From the NCBI RefSeq assembly GCF_000425945.1, contig NZ_AUEK01000003.1, forward strand, positions 124,001 through 188,000: a DNA stretch of 64,000 bases, in the 5' to 3' direction. The notes below the pieces were generated by a model that was given only the letters and a program-made list of their open reading frames with translations, did not search any database and was not told the origin of the DNA. The stretch comes from Candidatus Solirubrobacter pratensis (GTDB lineage Bacteria > Actinomycetota > Thermoleophilia > Solirubrobacterales > Solirubrobacteraceae). Position numbers and translations under genes: made by a program. The stretch's first letter is position 1. Each line of letters opens with the position of its first letter. This document shows, piece after piece, positions 1 through 7,868 of the stretch.

Positions 1-98
1 ATCGCGGTGTCGACGAGCACGTACAGCGGCTCCGCCGCGAGCGCGCCGAGCGCCGGCAGCGCCAGGACCAGGATCTCGCGGTCGTAGCGGGAGCGCAC
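1..98 (-). CDS. MATE-family efflux transporter, N-terminal fragment
   Basis: Only the first 32 codons are inside the window; the gene runs off the left edge. The visible protein begins with a short basic stretch followed by a hydrophobic segment containing ALPALGALAAEPLY and LVDTA, which matches the start of DinF-type multidrug and toxic compound extrusion (MATE) exporters, membrane antiporters that expel organic cations. The GTG at 98-96 is chosen because a TAACGT box lies eight bases upstream, the leaderless arrangement seen repeatedly in this window. That box lies at the edge of the end of the neighbouring iron-sulfur subunit gene, so the exporter probably has its own transcript. Function is inferred from the N-terminus only. 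Confidence 0.7.
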   Translation of the reverse strand, partial: MRSRYDREILVLALPALGALAAEPLYVLVDTA

Positions 99-102
99 GC
101 CG

Positions 103-564
103 CTAGACGTTAGGACGACGGGACTTCGCTACCGCCCGAACCATCCCCTCGTAGCCCGTGCAGCGGCACAGGTTGCCCGACAGCGCCTCGCGGATCTGCT
201 CGCCGGTCGGGTCGGGCGTGTCGCGCAGGAACGCGTCGAGCGTCATCAGGATGCCCGCGGTGCAGAACCCGCACTGCAGCGCGTGCTCCTCGTGGAAGGT
301 CCGCTGGAGCGGGTGGAGCTCCTCGCCGCCGGCCGCGAGTCCCTCCACGGTCCGCACGGAGGTCCCGTCGGCCTGGACCGCCAGCATCAGGCACGCGCGC
401 ACCGGCTCGCCGTCGACCTGCACGGTGCACGCCCCGCACGCGCCCTGCTCGCAGCCGACCTTCGTCCCGGTCAGCCCGCGCTCGCGGATGAAGTCGGCGA
501 GCGAGGTCCGCGGCTCCGCGTCGCCCGCGTGGGGGACGCCGTTGAGGTGGAGCGAGATCCTCAC
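103..564 (-). CDS. Molybdenum hydroxylase small subunit, [2Fe-2S] (CoxS family)
   Basis: This 153-residue protein is the electron-transfer subunit of an aerobic CO dehydrogenase/xanthine dehydrogenase-type enzyme. The N-terminal plant-ferredoxin-like cluster is seen as Cys38, Cys43, Cys46 and Cys58; the C-terminal helical domain has the second cluster motifs QCGFC and LCRC. Length is normal for the family (about 150-170). The GTG start overlaps the stop of the FAD subunit (GTGA), giving the order large subunit, CoxG-like, FAD subunit, small subunit in a tightly overlapped operon. The substrate cannot be read from this subunit. Confidence 0.93.
   Translation of the reverse strand: MRISLHLNGVPHAGDAEPRTSLADFIRERGLTGTKVGCEQGACGACTVQVDGEPVRACLMLAVQADGTSVRTVEGLAAGGEELHPLQRTFHEEHALQCGFCTAGILMTLDAFLRDTPDPTGEQIREALSGNLCRCTGYEGMVRAVAKSRRPNV
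107..112 (-). promoter_or_regulatory. Leaderless -10 box for MATE gene
   Basis: TAACGT on the minus strand, eight bases before the GTG at 98. It lies over the stop-codon region of the iron-sulfur subunit gene. Confidence 0.45.
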
Positions 565-1424
565 GCGCCGGGCTCCGGGCGGGCGGGGCGCGGGGACGCG
601 CCGGGCGCTCCGTCGGCGGGCCGCGAATCGCCGGAGGCCGGCGCCGCCGCGGCGAGCACTTCGCGGGCGAGCGCGGCGACGAGGGCGCGGCGGTGCGGGT
701 GCTCGAGCGCCGCGGCGGCGAGCTCGGCCGCCTCGCGCTCGTCCGCGCCGTCGCGCAGCGCGGCCTCCGCCGCCGTGGCGCGCAGCGGGTGCGAGCCCGT
801 GCCGAGGATCGCGATCGCCGCGTGACCCCGCGCGCGGACGACGGCGACGCCCGCGTCGGCGAAGCTGCCGTGGGTGCGCGCGTACTCGGCGAACGCGGTG
901 CAGGCGCCGGCCGGAAGCGGCGGGACCTCGATCGCCGTCAGCAGCTCGTCCTCGGCGATCGCCGTCGTGAGCGGGCCGAGGAGCAGCTCGCGGACGACGC
1001 GCCCGCCGCGCGCCGAGCGCAGGTGGTAGCGGGCGCCGAGGGCGGTCAGCGCGACCGGGAGCTCTGCCCTCGGGTCGGCGTGCGCGACCGACCCCGCGAC
1101 CGTCCCGCGCGAGCGCACGGCGGCGTGCCCGACGTGCCGGACCGCCTGCGCGAGCAGCGGCCAGTGGCGAGCGACCACCGGCGAGCGCTCGAGCGCGGCC
1201 TGCCGCACCGTCGCGCCGATCCACAGCGAGCCGCCGTCGCGCCGCAGGCGCCCGAGCTCGCGGACCCGGTTGACGTCGACCACCCGCGCGGGGCGCGCGA
1301 TCCGCAGGTTGAGCATCGGCACGAGGCTCTGCCCGCCGGCGAGCACGCGCGACTCCTCGCCGAGCAGCCCGAGCACCTCCTCGACCGAGTCCGGCGCGGC
1401 GTACTCGAAGCGGGCCGGCTTCAC
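561..1424 (-). CDS. Molybdenum hydroxylase FAD-binding subunit (CoxM family)
   Basis: A 287-residue FAD subunit passing electrons from the Fe-S subunit to the acceptor. The FAD pyrophosphate-binding motif is seen near residue 32-44 as AGGQSLVPMLN, and the second motif as RSRGTVAGSVAHADPRAELP near residue 105-125; the C-terminal CO-dehydrogenase flavoprotein domain follows. The last 30 residues are a Pro/Ala/Gly/Arg-rich tail not needed for the fold. Its GTG start overlaps the CoxG-like gene stop (GTGA) and its own stop overlaps the small-subunit start, so translation is probably coupled. Confidence 0.92.
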   Translation of the reverse strand: MKPARFEYAAPDSVEEVLGLLGEESRVLAGGQSLVPMLNLRIARPARVVDVNRVRELGRLRRDGGSLWIGATVRQAALERSPVVARHWPLLAQAVRHVGHAAVRSRGTVAGSVAHADPRAELPVALTALGARYHLRSARGGRVVRELLLGPLTTAIAEDELLTAIEVPPLPAGACTAFAEYARTHGSFADAGVAVVRARGHAAIAILGTGSHPLRATAAEAALRDGADEREAAELAAAALEHPHRRALVAALAREVLAAAAPASGDSRPADGAPGASPRPARPEPGA

Positions 1425-1987
1425 CGGCGGCCCCGGATGATGCCGAGCACGGCGAGCCCCGCGGCGGCCGCGACCCCGACCCGCCGCACCCAGCGGCTCC
1501 GGTCGTCCTCGGGTCCCGGCGGCGCCTGGCCGGGCTGGAGGACATCCCGCGGCCGCGGCGTGATGACCTCCGAGGGGCCGGCGGGAACGAGCGCGGGCGC
1601 CGGCTGCGAGGCGACGGCCGGCGCGGGGATCGCGCTGCGGGCGCCGCCGGCGGTCGCCAGCGCGTAGGCGAGCGTGGTCGCGAGGTGGCCGAGCGCGTCC
1701 TCGGCCGTCGCCTCGTCGATCGCCGCGCCGCCGAGCCCGCTCCGGACCACGGCGGTGATCGCGAGCCGCTCCTCGAGCACCGTCACCGCGGCGGTGGCGG
1801 CGACCGTCGCCGCGCCCAGCGCGCCGTGCACCCGCAGCGTCGCCGTCCGCGCCTCGTCGTCGGCGTCCTCGAGCACCGCCGTGCCCTCGTACCCCGCCGC
1901 GCTCCCGCGCGCCGGAGGCAGGACCGCGAGCGCGCGCCACGCCTGGTCCGCGGGCGCGACCAGCGGCACCTCCCGCTCGAGCCTCAC
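1421..1987 (-). CDS. CoxG-like SRPBCC protein with C-terminal membrane anchor
   Basis: This 188-residue protein resembles CoxG, the SRPBCC-fold protein thought to help dock CO dehydrogenase at the membrane or aid its assembly. The first 140 residues look like the helix-grip domain; then comes a Pro-rich linker and a single hydrophobic segment near the end (WVRRVGVAAAAGLAVLGII) followed by Arg residues, fitting a tail anchor. It lies inside the hydroxylase operon with 4-bp overlaps on both sides, which supports a role with this enzyme. No CoxD, CoxE or CoxF maturation gene is present in the window. Confidence 0.82.
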   Translation of the reverse strand: MRLEREVPLVAPADQAWRALAVLPPARGSAAGYEGTAVLEDADDEARTATLRVHGALGAATVAATAAVTVLEERLAITAVVRSGLGGAAIDEATAEDALGHLATTLAYALATAGGARSAIPAPAVASQPAPALVPAGPSEVITPRPRDVLQPGQAPPGPEDDRSRWVRRVGVAAAAGLAVLGIIRGRR

Positions 1988-4119
1988 GACCCGCCTCCGG
2001 TGGACGGCGGAGCGCCGGCGGCGCGCCAGACCTTCTCCGCCGTGAACGGGGGATCGAGGTGGACGCCGAGGGCGTCGGCGATCGCGTTGGCGATCGCCGG
2101 TGGGACGCCGATCGCGCCGCTCTCGCCGATCCCCTTCGCCCCGAGCGGGTTCAGCGGCGACGGGGTCTCCACGTAGGCCGTCTCGATCGGCGGCACGTCG
2201 GCGGCCGTCAGCAGCGCGTAGTCGAGCAGCGACGACGAGGTGGGCTGGCCGTCCTCGTCGTGCACGACCTGCTCGGACAGGCTCGCGCCCAACCCCTGGA
2301 CGGCGCCCCCGAGCACCTGGCCCTCGGCGAGCAGCGGGTTGATGATCCGGCCAGCGTCGTCGACGCCGACGAGCCGCCGGACCTCGACGGCGCCGGTCGC
2401 CCGCGAGACCGCGACCACCGCCGCGTACGCGCCCGAGGAGAACGCCTGCTCGGACGCGAAGCGCACCGACGCCGTCAACTCGCCGAGATCGCCCCAGCCG
2501 AGCGAGCGGTCCGACGTGAAGAAGCGCCCGTCGCGGAACTCGGCCCGGGCGCCCAGCCGCTCCGACGCGAGCGCGCGCCCCTGCGCCACCAGCTCGTCCA
2601 CCGCCGACGCGACCGCCGAGCCGCCCATGGCGGTCGAACGGCTCGCGAACGAGCCGACGCCGTCCGGCAGCGCCGCGCTGTCCCCCGTAAGGATGTCGAC
2701 GGCGTCCAGCTCGACCCCGAGCCGCTCCGCCGCGATCTGGGCGAACAGCGTGTGATGGCCCTGGCCGCTCGGCACCGACCCGGCGCGCACCTCGAAGCGC
2801 CCGTCCGCCGCGCGGATCTCCGCGCGCTCCCACAGCCCGCCCGAGCGCTCGACCGCCAGCGCCACCCCGGTCCCGACCGCCACCTCGCCCGCGCGCGACC
2901 GCTCCGGCCGCACGAGCGAGACCGCCGTGTCCAGGCAGCGCTCGAAGTCGCCCGAGTCGTACGTCCAGCCCAGCGGCGTGACGTACGGGAACTCTCGCAC
3001 GAGGTTGCGCCGGCGCAGCTCGACGGGGTCGAAGCCCAGCTCGCGCGCCGCCGCGTCGAGCGCCGTCTCGATCAGGTAGTTGCCCTCCGGCCGGCCCGCG
3101 CCGCGGTAGGGCGCCGTCGGCACCTTGTTCGTCCGCGTGCCCGTGAGCATGACGTCGAACGCCGGGATCGCGTAGCAGCCGCTGAGCAGCATCGCCATCG
3201 TGTGCGGCGGCATCGGCGTGCTCGGAAGCAGGTACGCGCCGAGGTCGGAGAGCAGCCGCGCGCGCAGCGCCAGCACGCGCCCGTCCGCGTCCAGCGCCAG
3301 CTCGACGGAGCCGCGCGCGCCGCGCCCCTGCGGCGCCGAGAGGAAGTTCTCCAGCCGGTCCTCGGCCCACTTCACCGGCCGCGCGAGCTGCAGCGCCGCC
3401 AGCGCCACGAGCGGCGTCTCGACCGGGAGCGTCCCCTTGGAGCCGAACCCGCCGCCGACGTCCGGCACCACGACGCGGATCGTCTCCTCGGGGCGGGCGA
3501 GGATCTCCGCCAGCTGCGCCCGCGGCCGGTGCGCGCTCTGCGACGAGGAGTAGACGGTGAGCAGCTGCGGATGCGGGTCCACGATCGCGCCGCGCGGCTC
3601 CATCGGGACCGCCGCCACGCGCGGGATCACACGATCGGCGCGCGTGACGTGGGCGGCCGCGGCGAACGCGGCCGCGGCATCGCCGGCGACGCGGGAGAAG
3701 CGCAGCAGCGGCTCCCCCGCGCGCGGGTCCACGACGGCCTCGAGCGGCTCGTACTCGACCTCGACGCGCTCGGCCGCATCCTCGGCGGCGGCGCGCGACT
3801 CGGCCACGACCGCCGCGACCGGCTGGCCGACATAGCGCACGATGCCGTCGGCCAGCAGCGGATGCGGCGCGTCGGCGAGCTCGATGCCCGCCATGCCGTC
3901 CACCCGCGGCGGCCGGGCGCAGCCATGCAGATCCTCCGCCGTGATGACGGCGAGCACGCCGGCGGGCCGGCGCACCGCGAGCACCCGCGCGTGCGCATGG
4001 GGGCTGCGCACGAACGCCAGGTGGGCCAGCTCGGGCAGCACGATGTCGTCGAGGAACCGCGATCGCCCTCGCAGGATCCGCTCGTCCTCACGCCGGCGGA
4101 TCGCCTGGCCCACGTACAC
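1984..4119 (-). CDS. Molybdenum hydroxylase large subunit, form II CoxL type
   Basis: A 711-residue molybdopterin cytosine dinucleotide-binding catalytic subunit. Recognisable parts are the N-terminal hammerhead domain (VYVGQAI... and GRSRFLDDI), the MoCo-binding GGGFGSKG motif near residue 235, and PYRGAGRPE near residue 335. The last is the form II signature; genuine CO dehydrogenases (form I) carry AYRCSFR there. The C-terminal MoCo contact G(A)KGIGESG is present. The enzyme therefore probably oxidises an aldehyde, purine or other N-heterocycle rather than CO, although form II function is still debated. The GTG at 4119 is chosen because TAGTCT lies seven bases upstream. Confidence 0.9.
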   Translation of the reverse strand: MYVGQAIRRREDERILRGRSRFLDDIVLPELAHLAFVRSPHAHARVLAVRRPAGVLAVITAEDLHGCARPPRVDGMAGIELADAPHPLLADGIVRYVGQPVAAVVAESRAAAEDAAERVEVEYEPLEAVVDPRAGEPLLRFSRVAGDAAAAFAAAAHVTRADRVIPRVAAVPMEPRGAIVDPHPQLLTVYSSSQSAHRPRAQLAEILARPEETIRVVVPDVGGGFGSKGTLPVETPLVALAALQLARPVKWAEDRLENFLSAPQGRGARGSVELALDADGRVLALRARLLSDLGAYLLPSTPMPPHTMAMLLSGCYAIPAFDVMLTGTRTNKVPTAPYRGAGRPEGNYLIETALDAAARELGFDPVELRRRNLVREFPYVTPLGWTYDSGDFERCLDTAVSLVRPERSRAGEVAVGTGVALAVERSGGLWERAEIRAADGRFEVRAGSVPSGQGHHTLFAQIAAERLGVELDAVDILTGDSAALPDGVGSFASRSTAMGGSAVASAVDELVAQGRALASERLGARAEFRDGRFFTSDRSLGWGDLGELTASVRFASEQAFSSGAYAAVVAVSRATGAVEVRRLVGVDDAGRIINPLLAEGQVLGGAVQGLGASLSEQVVHDEDGQPTSSSLLDYALLTAADVPPIETAYVETPSPLNPLGAKGIGESGAIGVPPAIANAIADALGVHLDPPFTAEKVWRAAGAPPSTGGGS

Positions 4120-4126
4120 GCGGGCG

Positions 4127-4132
4127 AGACTA
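4127..4132 (-). promoter_or_regulatory. Leaderless -10 box for the hydroxylase operon
   Basis: TAGTCT on the minus strand, seven bases before the GTG of the large subunit. It defines the likely transcription start of the four-gene operon. Confidence 0.5.
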
Positions 4133-4159
4133 CCGACCGCGTTCGCCCCTCCGAGCCGT

Positions 4160-4221
4160 GGGAGTCTCGCCCTCTGGGCGATACTCCCTGCGAACCGAGC
4201 CCGCAGGGCGAGGATTCGCAA
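4160..4221 (+). repeat. Dispersed palindromic repeat, copy 1 (short tail)
   Basis: A stem with arms GGGAGTCTCGCCC and GGGCGATACTCCC around TCT is followed by a tail ending CGCAGGGCGAGG that reaches the ATG of the hydrolase gene. The same core and tail recur at 47248-47318 and, with a longer tail, at 42544, 54753 and 57961. It fills almost the whole divergent gap here. Confidence 0.75.
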
Positions 4222-5061
4222 ATGAAGCTGCGGCTCTACCACCACCCGGACGGCGCACGGATCGCGTATCGCGAGGCCGGGACCGGCCCGCCGCTCGCGC
4301 TGCTGCACTCGCGCGGGCTCTCGCACCGCGAGTGGGAGCCGGTGGTCGACGAGCTGTCGTACCGCTTCCGCGTCGTGCTCCCCGACCTGCCGCTGCACGG
4401 CGACTCCGAGGACCGCCCGCGCCACCCCTACACGCCTGAGTGGCTGACGAGCGTGCTCGTGGGCTTCCTGCTCGACGCCTGCGGGCCGCACCCGCTCGTC
4501 GCCGGCCATGACGCGGGAGCGCTGCTGGCCATGCGGGCGATCGCCGACGGCTCGCTGCGGCCGTCCAAGCTCGTGCTGATGCCGAGCGCGCTGCACCGGC
4601 GCCCGCAGCGCAGCACGTTCGAGCGCGTCGGCCGCGTGGCGGTGCAGGCCGCGGTCGTCCCGGGCTGCGACCGACTGCTCTCCTACGCGGGCGCCCTCGC
4701 GGTCCGGCCCAAGCGCGGCGATCGCATGAGCGTCACGGGCGCCCCGGGCGCGCGCGACCTCGTCCGCCACGCCGTCATGGACCTGGGCGGGAACGCCAAC
4801 CGCGCGCGCTCGTGGGCGAAGGCCGCCAAGCGCTGGCCGCACGGCGCGCAGCGCGACCTGCTCGACGCCTACCCCGCGATGGACTTCCCCGTCCTGCTGC
4901 TGTGGGCCGACGACGACGCCGCGCATCCGCTCGCGATCGCCGAGGAGACGCTCGACCTGCTGCCCGACGGGCAGCTGCGCGTGCTGCCCCGCACCGGATT
5001 CCTGATCGCCTACGACGATCCGGTCGGGCTGGCACGCGAGCTGGTCGCGTTCTGCGGGTGA
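4222..5061 (+). CDS. Alpha/beta-hydrolase fold protein, altered catalytic site
   Basis: A 279-residue alpha/beta-hydrolase. The oxyanion region is at LLHSRG near residue 31-36 and the nucleophile elbow is GHDAG with Asp97, as in haloalkane dehalogenases and epoxide hydrolases rather than Ser esterases. The acid-loop region follows LLLWADDDAAHP near 230. At the expected catalytic His, where relatives have G-H, this protein reads RTGFLIAYDDP with Phe260. Without the His a normal hydrolytic cycle is unlikely, so it may be a binding protein or use another residue. The ATG is taken directly after the palindromic repeat; no strong ribosome site is seen. It precedes an HxlR regulator on the same strand. 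Confidence 0.8.
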   Translation: MKLRLYHHPDGARIAYREAGTGPPLALLHSRGLSHREWEPVVDELSYRFRVVLPDLPLHGDSEDRPRHPYTPEWLTSVLVGFLLDACGPHPLVAGHDAGALLAMRAIADGSLRPSKLVLMPSALHRRPQRSTFERVGRVAVQAAVVPGCDRLLSYAGALAVRPKRGDRMSVTGAPGARDLVRHAVMDLGGNANRARSWAKAAKRWPHGAQRDLLDAYPAMDFPVLLLWADDDAAHPLAIAEETLDLLPDGQLRVLPRTGFLIAYDDPVGLARELVAFCG

Positions 5062-5063
5062 GC

Positions 5064-5069
5064 TACGCT
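5064..5069 (+). promoter_or_regulatory. Leaderless -10 box for HxlR regulator
   Basis: TACGCT, eight bases before the ATG at 5078 and immediately after the hydrolase stop codon. The identical hexamer and spacing precede mogA at 50615. Confidence 0.5.
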
Positions 5070-5077
5070 CAACTGCG

Positions 5078-5530
5078 ATGTACGAACTGGAGCGCCCTCC
5101 GGTCTGCTCGATCGCCCGCGCGATGGAGATCCTCGGCGAGCGCTGGACCTTCCTGATCCTGCGCGAGGCCTTCTACGGCGTGCGCCGCTTCTCGGACATG
5201 CAGCGCAACCTCGGGATCGCGCGCAACATCCTCTCCACGCGGCTGCAGACGCTGGTCAGCGCCGGCATCTTCGAGCGCCGCCTCTACCAGGAGGAGCCGG
5301 AGCGCTACGAATACCGGCTGACGCCCGCGGGGCGCGACCTGTATCCCTCGATCGTCACGCTGATGCGCTGGGGTGACGAGCACCTGACCGGCGAGCTCGG
5401 CCCGCCCGTCGTGCTGCGCCACAAGTGCGGCCACGAGGCCGACCCGGTGCTCGTCTGCTCGCACTGCCGCGAGGAGCTGCACCCGCACGACGTCACGCCC
5501 GAGCGCAGCCCGCTCGTCGACGCGGCCTAG
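5078..5530 (+). CDS. HxlR-family winged-helix regulator with C-terminal Cys/His cluster
   Basis: A 150-residue transcription regulator of the MarR-like HxlR family. The winged helix is at residues 8-100: CSIARAMEILGERWTFLILR is the family opening, followed by the recognition part RFSDMQRNLGIARNILSTRL. Beyond the domain is a tail with Cys117, His119, Cys127, His129 and Cys130, spaced like a small zinc ribbon, so metal or redox sensing is possible but unproven. The ATG has a TACGCT box eight bases upstream, so the gene appears leaderless. Its TAG stop is the first base block of an inverted-repeat element. Targets are unknown; the adjacent hydrolase is a candidate. Confidence 0.85.
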   Translation: MYELERPPVCSIARAMEILGERWTFLILREAFYGVRRFSDMQRNLGIARNILSTRLQTLVSAGIFERRLYQEEPERYEYRLTPAGRDLYPSIVTLMRWGDEHLTGELGPPVVLRHKCGHEADPVLVCSHCREELHPHDVTPERSPLVDAA

Positions 5531-5585
5531 GAGCCCGCTGAACTTTCCCCGCCGCGCGATGCGGCACAGTTCAACCGGCTCCTAG
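5527..5585. repeat. Inverted-repeat element of the stop-codon family, short form
   Basis: The 59-bp element starts inside the HxlR stop codon with CTAGGAGCC and ends with its exact complement GGCTCCTAG. Inner bases CTGAACT and AGTTCAAC extend the stem, and a small inner hairpin GCCGC/GCGGC lies at the tip. The left 38 bases recur, inverted, at 58831-58872. It could act as a terminator between HxlR and fumarase or be a small mobile element. Confidence 0.7.
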
Positions 5586-5596
5586 ATGTGACGAGA

Positions 5597-5637
5597 GGCT
5601 CGCGGTCGCGAGCCGAAGGACCCCGCGGCGCTAGCGT
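5597..5637 (+). promoter_or_regulatory. Promoter region of fumarase gene with perfect palindrome
   Basis: Arms GGCTCGCG (5597-5604) and CGCGAGCC (5607-5614) form a perfect dyad with a two-base centre, of a size that could bind a regulator dimer. TAGCGT at 5632-5637 is a plausible -10 box, giving a leader of roughly 30 bases before the ribosome site and ATG at 5675. Confidence 0.4.
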
Positions 5638-5674
5638 AATGGCTCAAAGCAAGCCTTTGAACCGGAGGAACCGG

Positions 5675-7006
5675 ATGAGCGTGCAGGAGACCCCGCAGGA
5701 GCTGTGGGGCGGGGAGACCACCAAGGCCGTCGCCAACTTCCCGGTGTCCGGCGAACGCGTGCCGCTGCCCGTCGTGCGCTGGCTCGGCCGCATCAAGGGC
5801 GCCGCCGCGCGCGCGAACGCGGAGCTCGGGCTGCTCGACGGCGCGCTGGCCGAACGCATCGCCGCTGCCGGCGACGAGATCGCCGAGGGCAAGCACGACG
5901 CCCAGTTCCCGATCGACGTCTTCCAGACCGGCTCGGGCACGTCCTCGAACATGAACGCCAACGAGGTCATCGCCAACCTCGCCGGCGGGGGCGCGCACCC
6001 CAACGACCACGTGAACATGGGCCAGTCGTCCAACGACGTGTTCCCGAGCGCGGTCCACCTCGCGGCGCTCGACGATGCCACCAATCAACTGCTCCCGGCA
6101 CTCGAGCGGCTCGAGGCGTCCTTCGCCGCCAAGGCCGAGGAGTTCAAGGACCTCGTCAAGTCCGGCCGCACGCACCTGATGGACGCAGTCCCGGTCACGC
6201 TCGGGCAGGAGTTCTCCGGCTACGCCGCGCAGGTTCGCCTCGGGCGGCGGCGCGTCCGCAACGCGCTCCCGCAGGTCGCGCAGATCCCGCTCGGCGGCAC
6301 GGCGACCGGCACCGGCCTGAACACGCATCCGGAGTTCGCGGCCAAGGTGCGCGAGCGGTTGTCGGCGGACACGGGCCTGACGATCTCCGCGCCCGAGGAC
6401 CCGTTCGAGGCGCAGGGCAACCGCGACGCGCTGGTGGAGCTGTCCGGCGCGCTGAAGGTGATCGCCGTCTCGCTGACCAAGATCGCCGGCGACCTCGCGC
6501 TGATGGGCTCCGGCCCGCGCGCCGGGATCGGCGAGATCTTCCTGCCGGAGCTGCAGAAGGGCTCCTCGATCATGCCCGGCAAGGTCAACCCGGTGATCCC
6601 CGAGGTCGTGCTGCAGGTCGGCGCGCAGGTGATCGGCAACGACGCCGCGATCACGGTCGGCGGCCTCCAGGGCCAGTTCGAGCTCAACGTGCGGATCCCG
6701 CTGATCGCGCGCAACCTGCTGCAGTCGATCCACCTGCTCTCCAGCGCGAGCACGCTGCTGGCCCAGAAATGCGTCGACGGCATCGAGCCCAACCTCGCGG
6801 GCCTCGAGGCCTCGGCCGAGGGCACGCTCGCGGTCGCGACCGCGCTGAACCCGTACATCGGCTACGACCGCGCCGCCGAGATCGTCAAGGACGCGTCGAA
6901 GAGCGGCCGCACGCTGCGCGAGGTCGCGCGCGAGCACGGCGTGGACGAGGAGACGCTGGACAAGGCGCTCGATCTGCGGAAGATCGCCGCCGGGTCGGCC
7001 GGGTGA
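5675..7006 (+). CDS. fumC: Fumarate hydratase, class II
   Basis: A 443-residue class II (iron-independent) fumarase, interconverting fumarate and malate in the citric acid cycle. Landmarks are the substrate motif GSGTSSNMNANEV near residue 87, GRTHLMDAVPVTLGQE near residue 167, and the superfamily signature GSSIMPGKVNP near residue 294. The C-terminal helical domain is complete. The ATG at 5675 is chosen over the upstream ATG at 5640 because GGAGGA lies at 5664-5669, six bases before it; the upstream ATG sits beside the -10 box. It is a single gene between an inverted-repeat element and a 16-bp hairpin. Confidence 0.95.
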   Translation: MSVQETPQELWGGETTKAVANFPVSGERVPLPVVRWLGRIKGAAARANAELGLLDGALAERIAAAGDEIAEGKHDAQFPIDVFQTGSGTSSNMNANEVIANLAGGGAHPNDHVNMGQSSNDVFPSAVHLAALDDATNQLLPALERLEASFAAKAEEFKDLVKSGRTHLMDAVPVTLGQEFSGYAAQVRLGRRRVRNALPQVAQIPLGGTATGTGLNTHPEFAAKVRERLSADTGLTISAPEDPFEAQGNRDALVELSGALKVIAVSLTKIAGDLALMGSGPRAGIGEIFLPELQKGSSIMPGKVNPVIPEVVLQVGAQVIGNDAAITVGGLQGQFELNVRIPLIARNLLQSIHLLSSASTLLAQKCVDGIEPNLAGLEASAEGTLAVATALNPYIGYDRAAEIVKDASKSGRTLREVAREHGVDEETLDKALDLRKIAAGSAG

Positions 7007-7010
7007 CTTC

Positions 7011-7064
7011 GTCCTGCAACGGTCGCCACGCCATGACGCCCCTCGACAGCGACCGTTGCAGGAC
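7011..7064. other. 16-bp perfect inverted repeat enclosing a start codon
   Basis: Arms GTCCTGCAACGGTCGC (7011-7026) and GCGACCGTTGCAGGAC (7049-7064) are exact complements around a 22-base loop. The loop contains the ATG of the acetyltransferase gene at 7033. In RNA it could be the fumC terminator, or a hairpin placing the start codon in its loop. No T-run follows. Confidence 0.7.
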
Positions 7065-7836
7065 GCTGATCAATTCGTATTGCGATGCAGCGCCGCGCTC
7101 GGCGGCGCGGGCCGAGGAGCTCGGGCCCTTCACGCTGTTCGTCGGCGAGGGGCCGTGGCCGTACTACGCGCGGCCGCGGCTGGGCGGCGACGGCGGCTTC
7201 ACCCCGGCGGCGCTGGAGGCCGTGCGGGCGCGCCAGCGCGAGCTCGGCGTGCCCGAGGCGTTCGAGTGGGTGCACGACACGACGCCGGAGCTGCTCGCGC
7301 TCGCGCGTGACGCCGGGCTCGACGTGCTCGAGGCCCCGCTGATGGTGCTCGACCGCGCGGCGTTCCGCGCGCCGGACGCGCCGCCCGGCGTCGATCTGCG
7401 CGTGCTCGGCGCCGACGACCCGCTGCTCGCGCAGGCCGTGGCCGTCGCGACGGTCGGCTTCGCCACGCCCGGCACCTCCGCCGGGCCGCAGGGCGGCATC
7501 GAGCGCGACGCCGCGGTCGTGGACGGAAACCTCGACTTCCGCCGCGACCGCCTGCGCCGCCGCATCACCGTGACCGCGATCGCGCAGGGCGAGAGCGGCC
7601 CGATCGCCGTCGGCTCGCACAATCCGGTGGGCGACATCACGGAGGTCGTCGGCGTCGCCACGCTGCCGGCCGTGCGCCGCCAGGGGCTGGGCGCGGCCGT
7701 GACCGGCGAGCTCGTGGCCGACGCCCTGCGCGGCGGCGCCGACCTCGTGTTCCTCTCCGCGGGCAGCGAGGAGATCGGCAGCGTCTACGCGCGGCTCGGC
7801 TTCCGCCGGATCGGCACGGCCTGCATCGTCGGCTGA
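7033..7836 (+). CDS. GNAT-family acetyltransferase
   Basis: A 267-residue protein whose C-terminal half is a GNAT acyltransferase: ITEVVGVATLPAVRRQGLGAAVTGELVADAL around residue 205-235 contains the acetyl-CoA loop RRQGLGA, and FLSAGSEEIGSVYARLGFRRIGT near the end is the usual motif B. The N-terminal half (GPFTLFVGEGPWPYYARP near 30-48) is typical of actinobacterial two-part GNATs. The acceptor is unknown. The ATG lies in the loop of a perfect 16-bp inverted repeat, and residues 6-11 are encoded by its right arm, so initiation may be structure-controlled. No alternative ATG, GTG or TTG lies nearby. Confidence 0.8.
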   Translation: MTPLDSDRCRTLINSYCDAAPRSAARAEELGPFTLFVGEGPWPYYARPRLGGDGGFTPAALEAVRARQRELGVPEAFEWVHDTTPELLALARDAGLDVLEAPLMVLDRAAFRAPDAPPGVDLRVLGADDPLLAQAVAVATVGFATPGTSAGPQGGIERDAAVVDGNLDFRRDRLRRRITVTAIAQGESGPIAVGSHNPVGDITEVVGVATLPAVRRQGLGAAVTGELVADALRGGADLVFLSAGSEEIGSVYARLGFRRIGTACIVG

Positions 7837-7868
7837 CCAGGCTGTCCGCGAACCCGTCGGCCGCGGGC

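Noticed and set aside
2059..5061. A 1000-codon plus-strand open frame opposite the hydroxylase genes
   Set aside because: It is the mirror of the high-GC coding strand, Arg/His/Asp-rich, and lacks any domain. Only its last 279 codons are a real gene (4222-5061). Similar long antisense frames at 21002-24847, 10218-11900 and 58944-61658 were rejected for the same reason.
5588..5674. Upstream in-frame starts for fumarase
   Set aside because: They lie in the palindrome and promoter region; the ribosome site GGAGGA points to ATG 5675.
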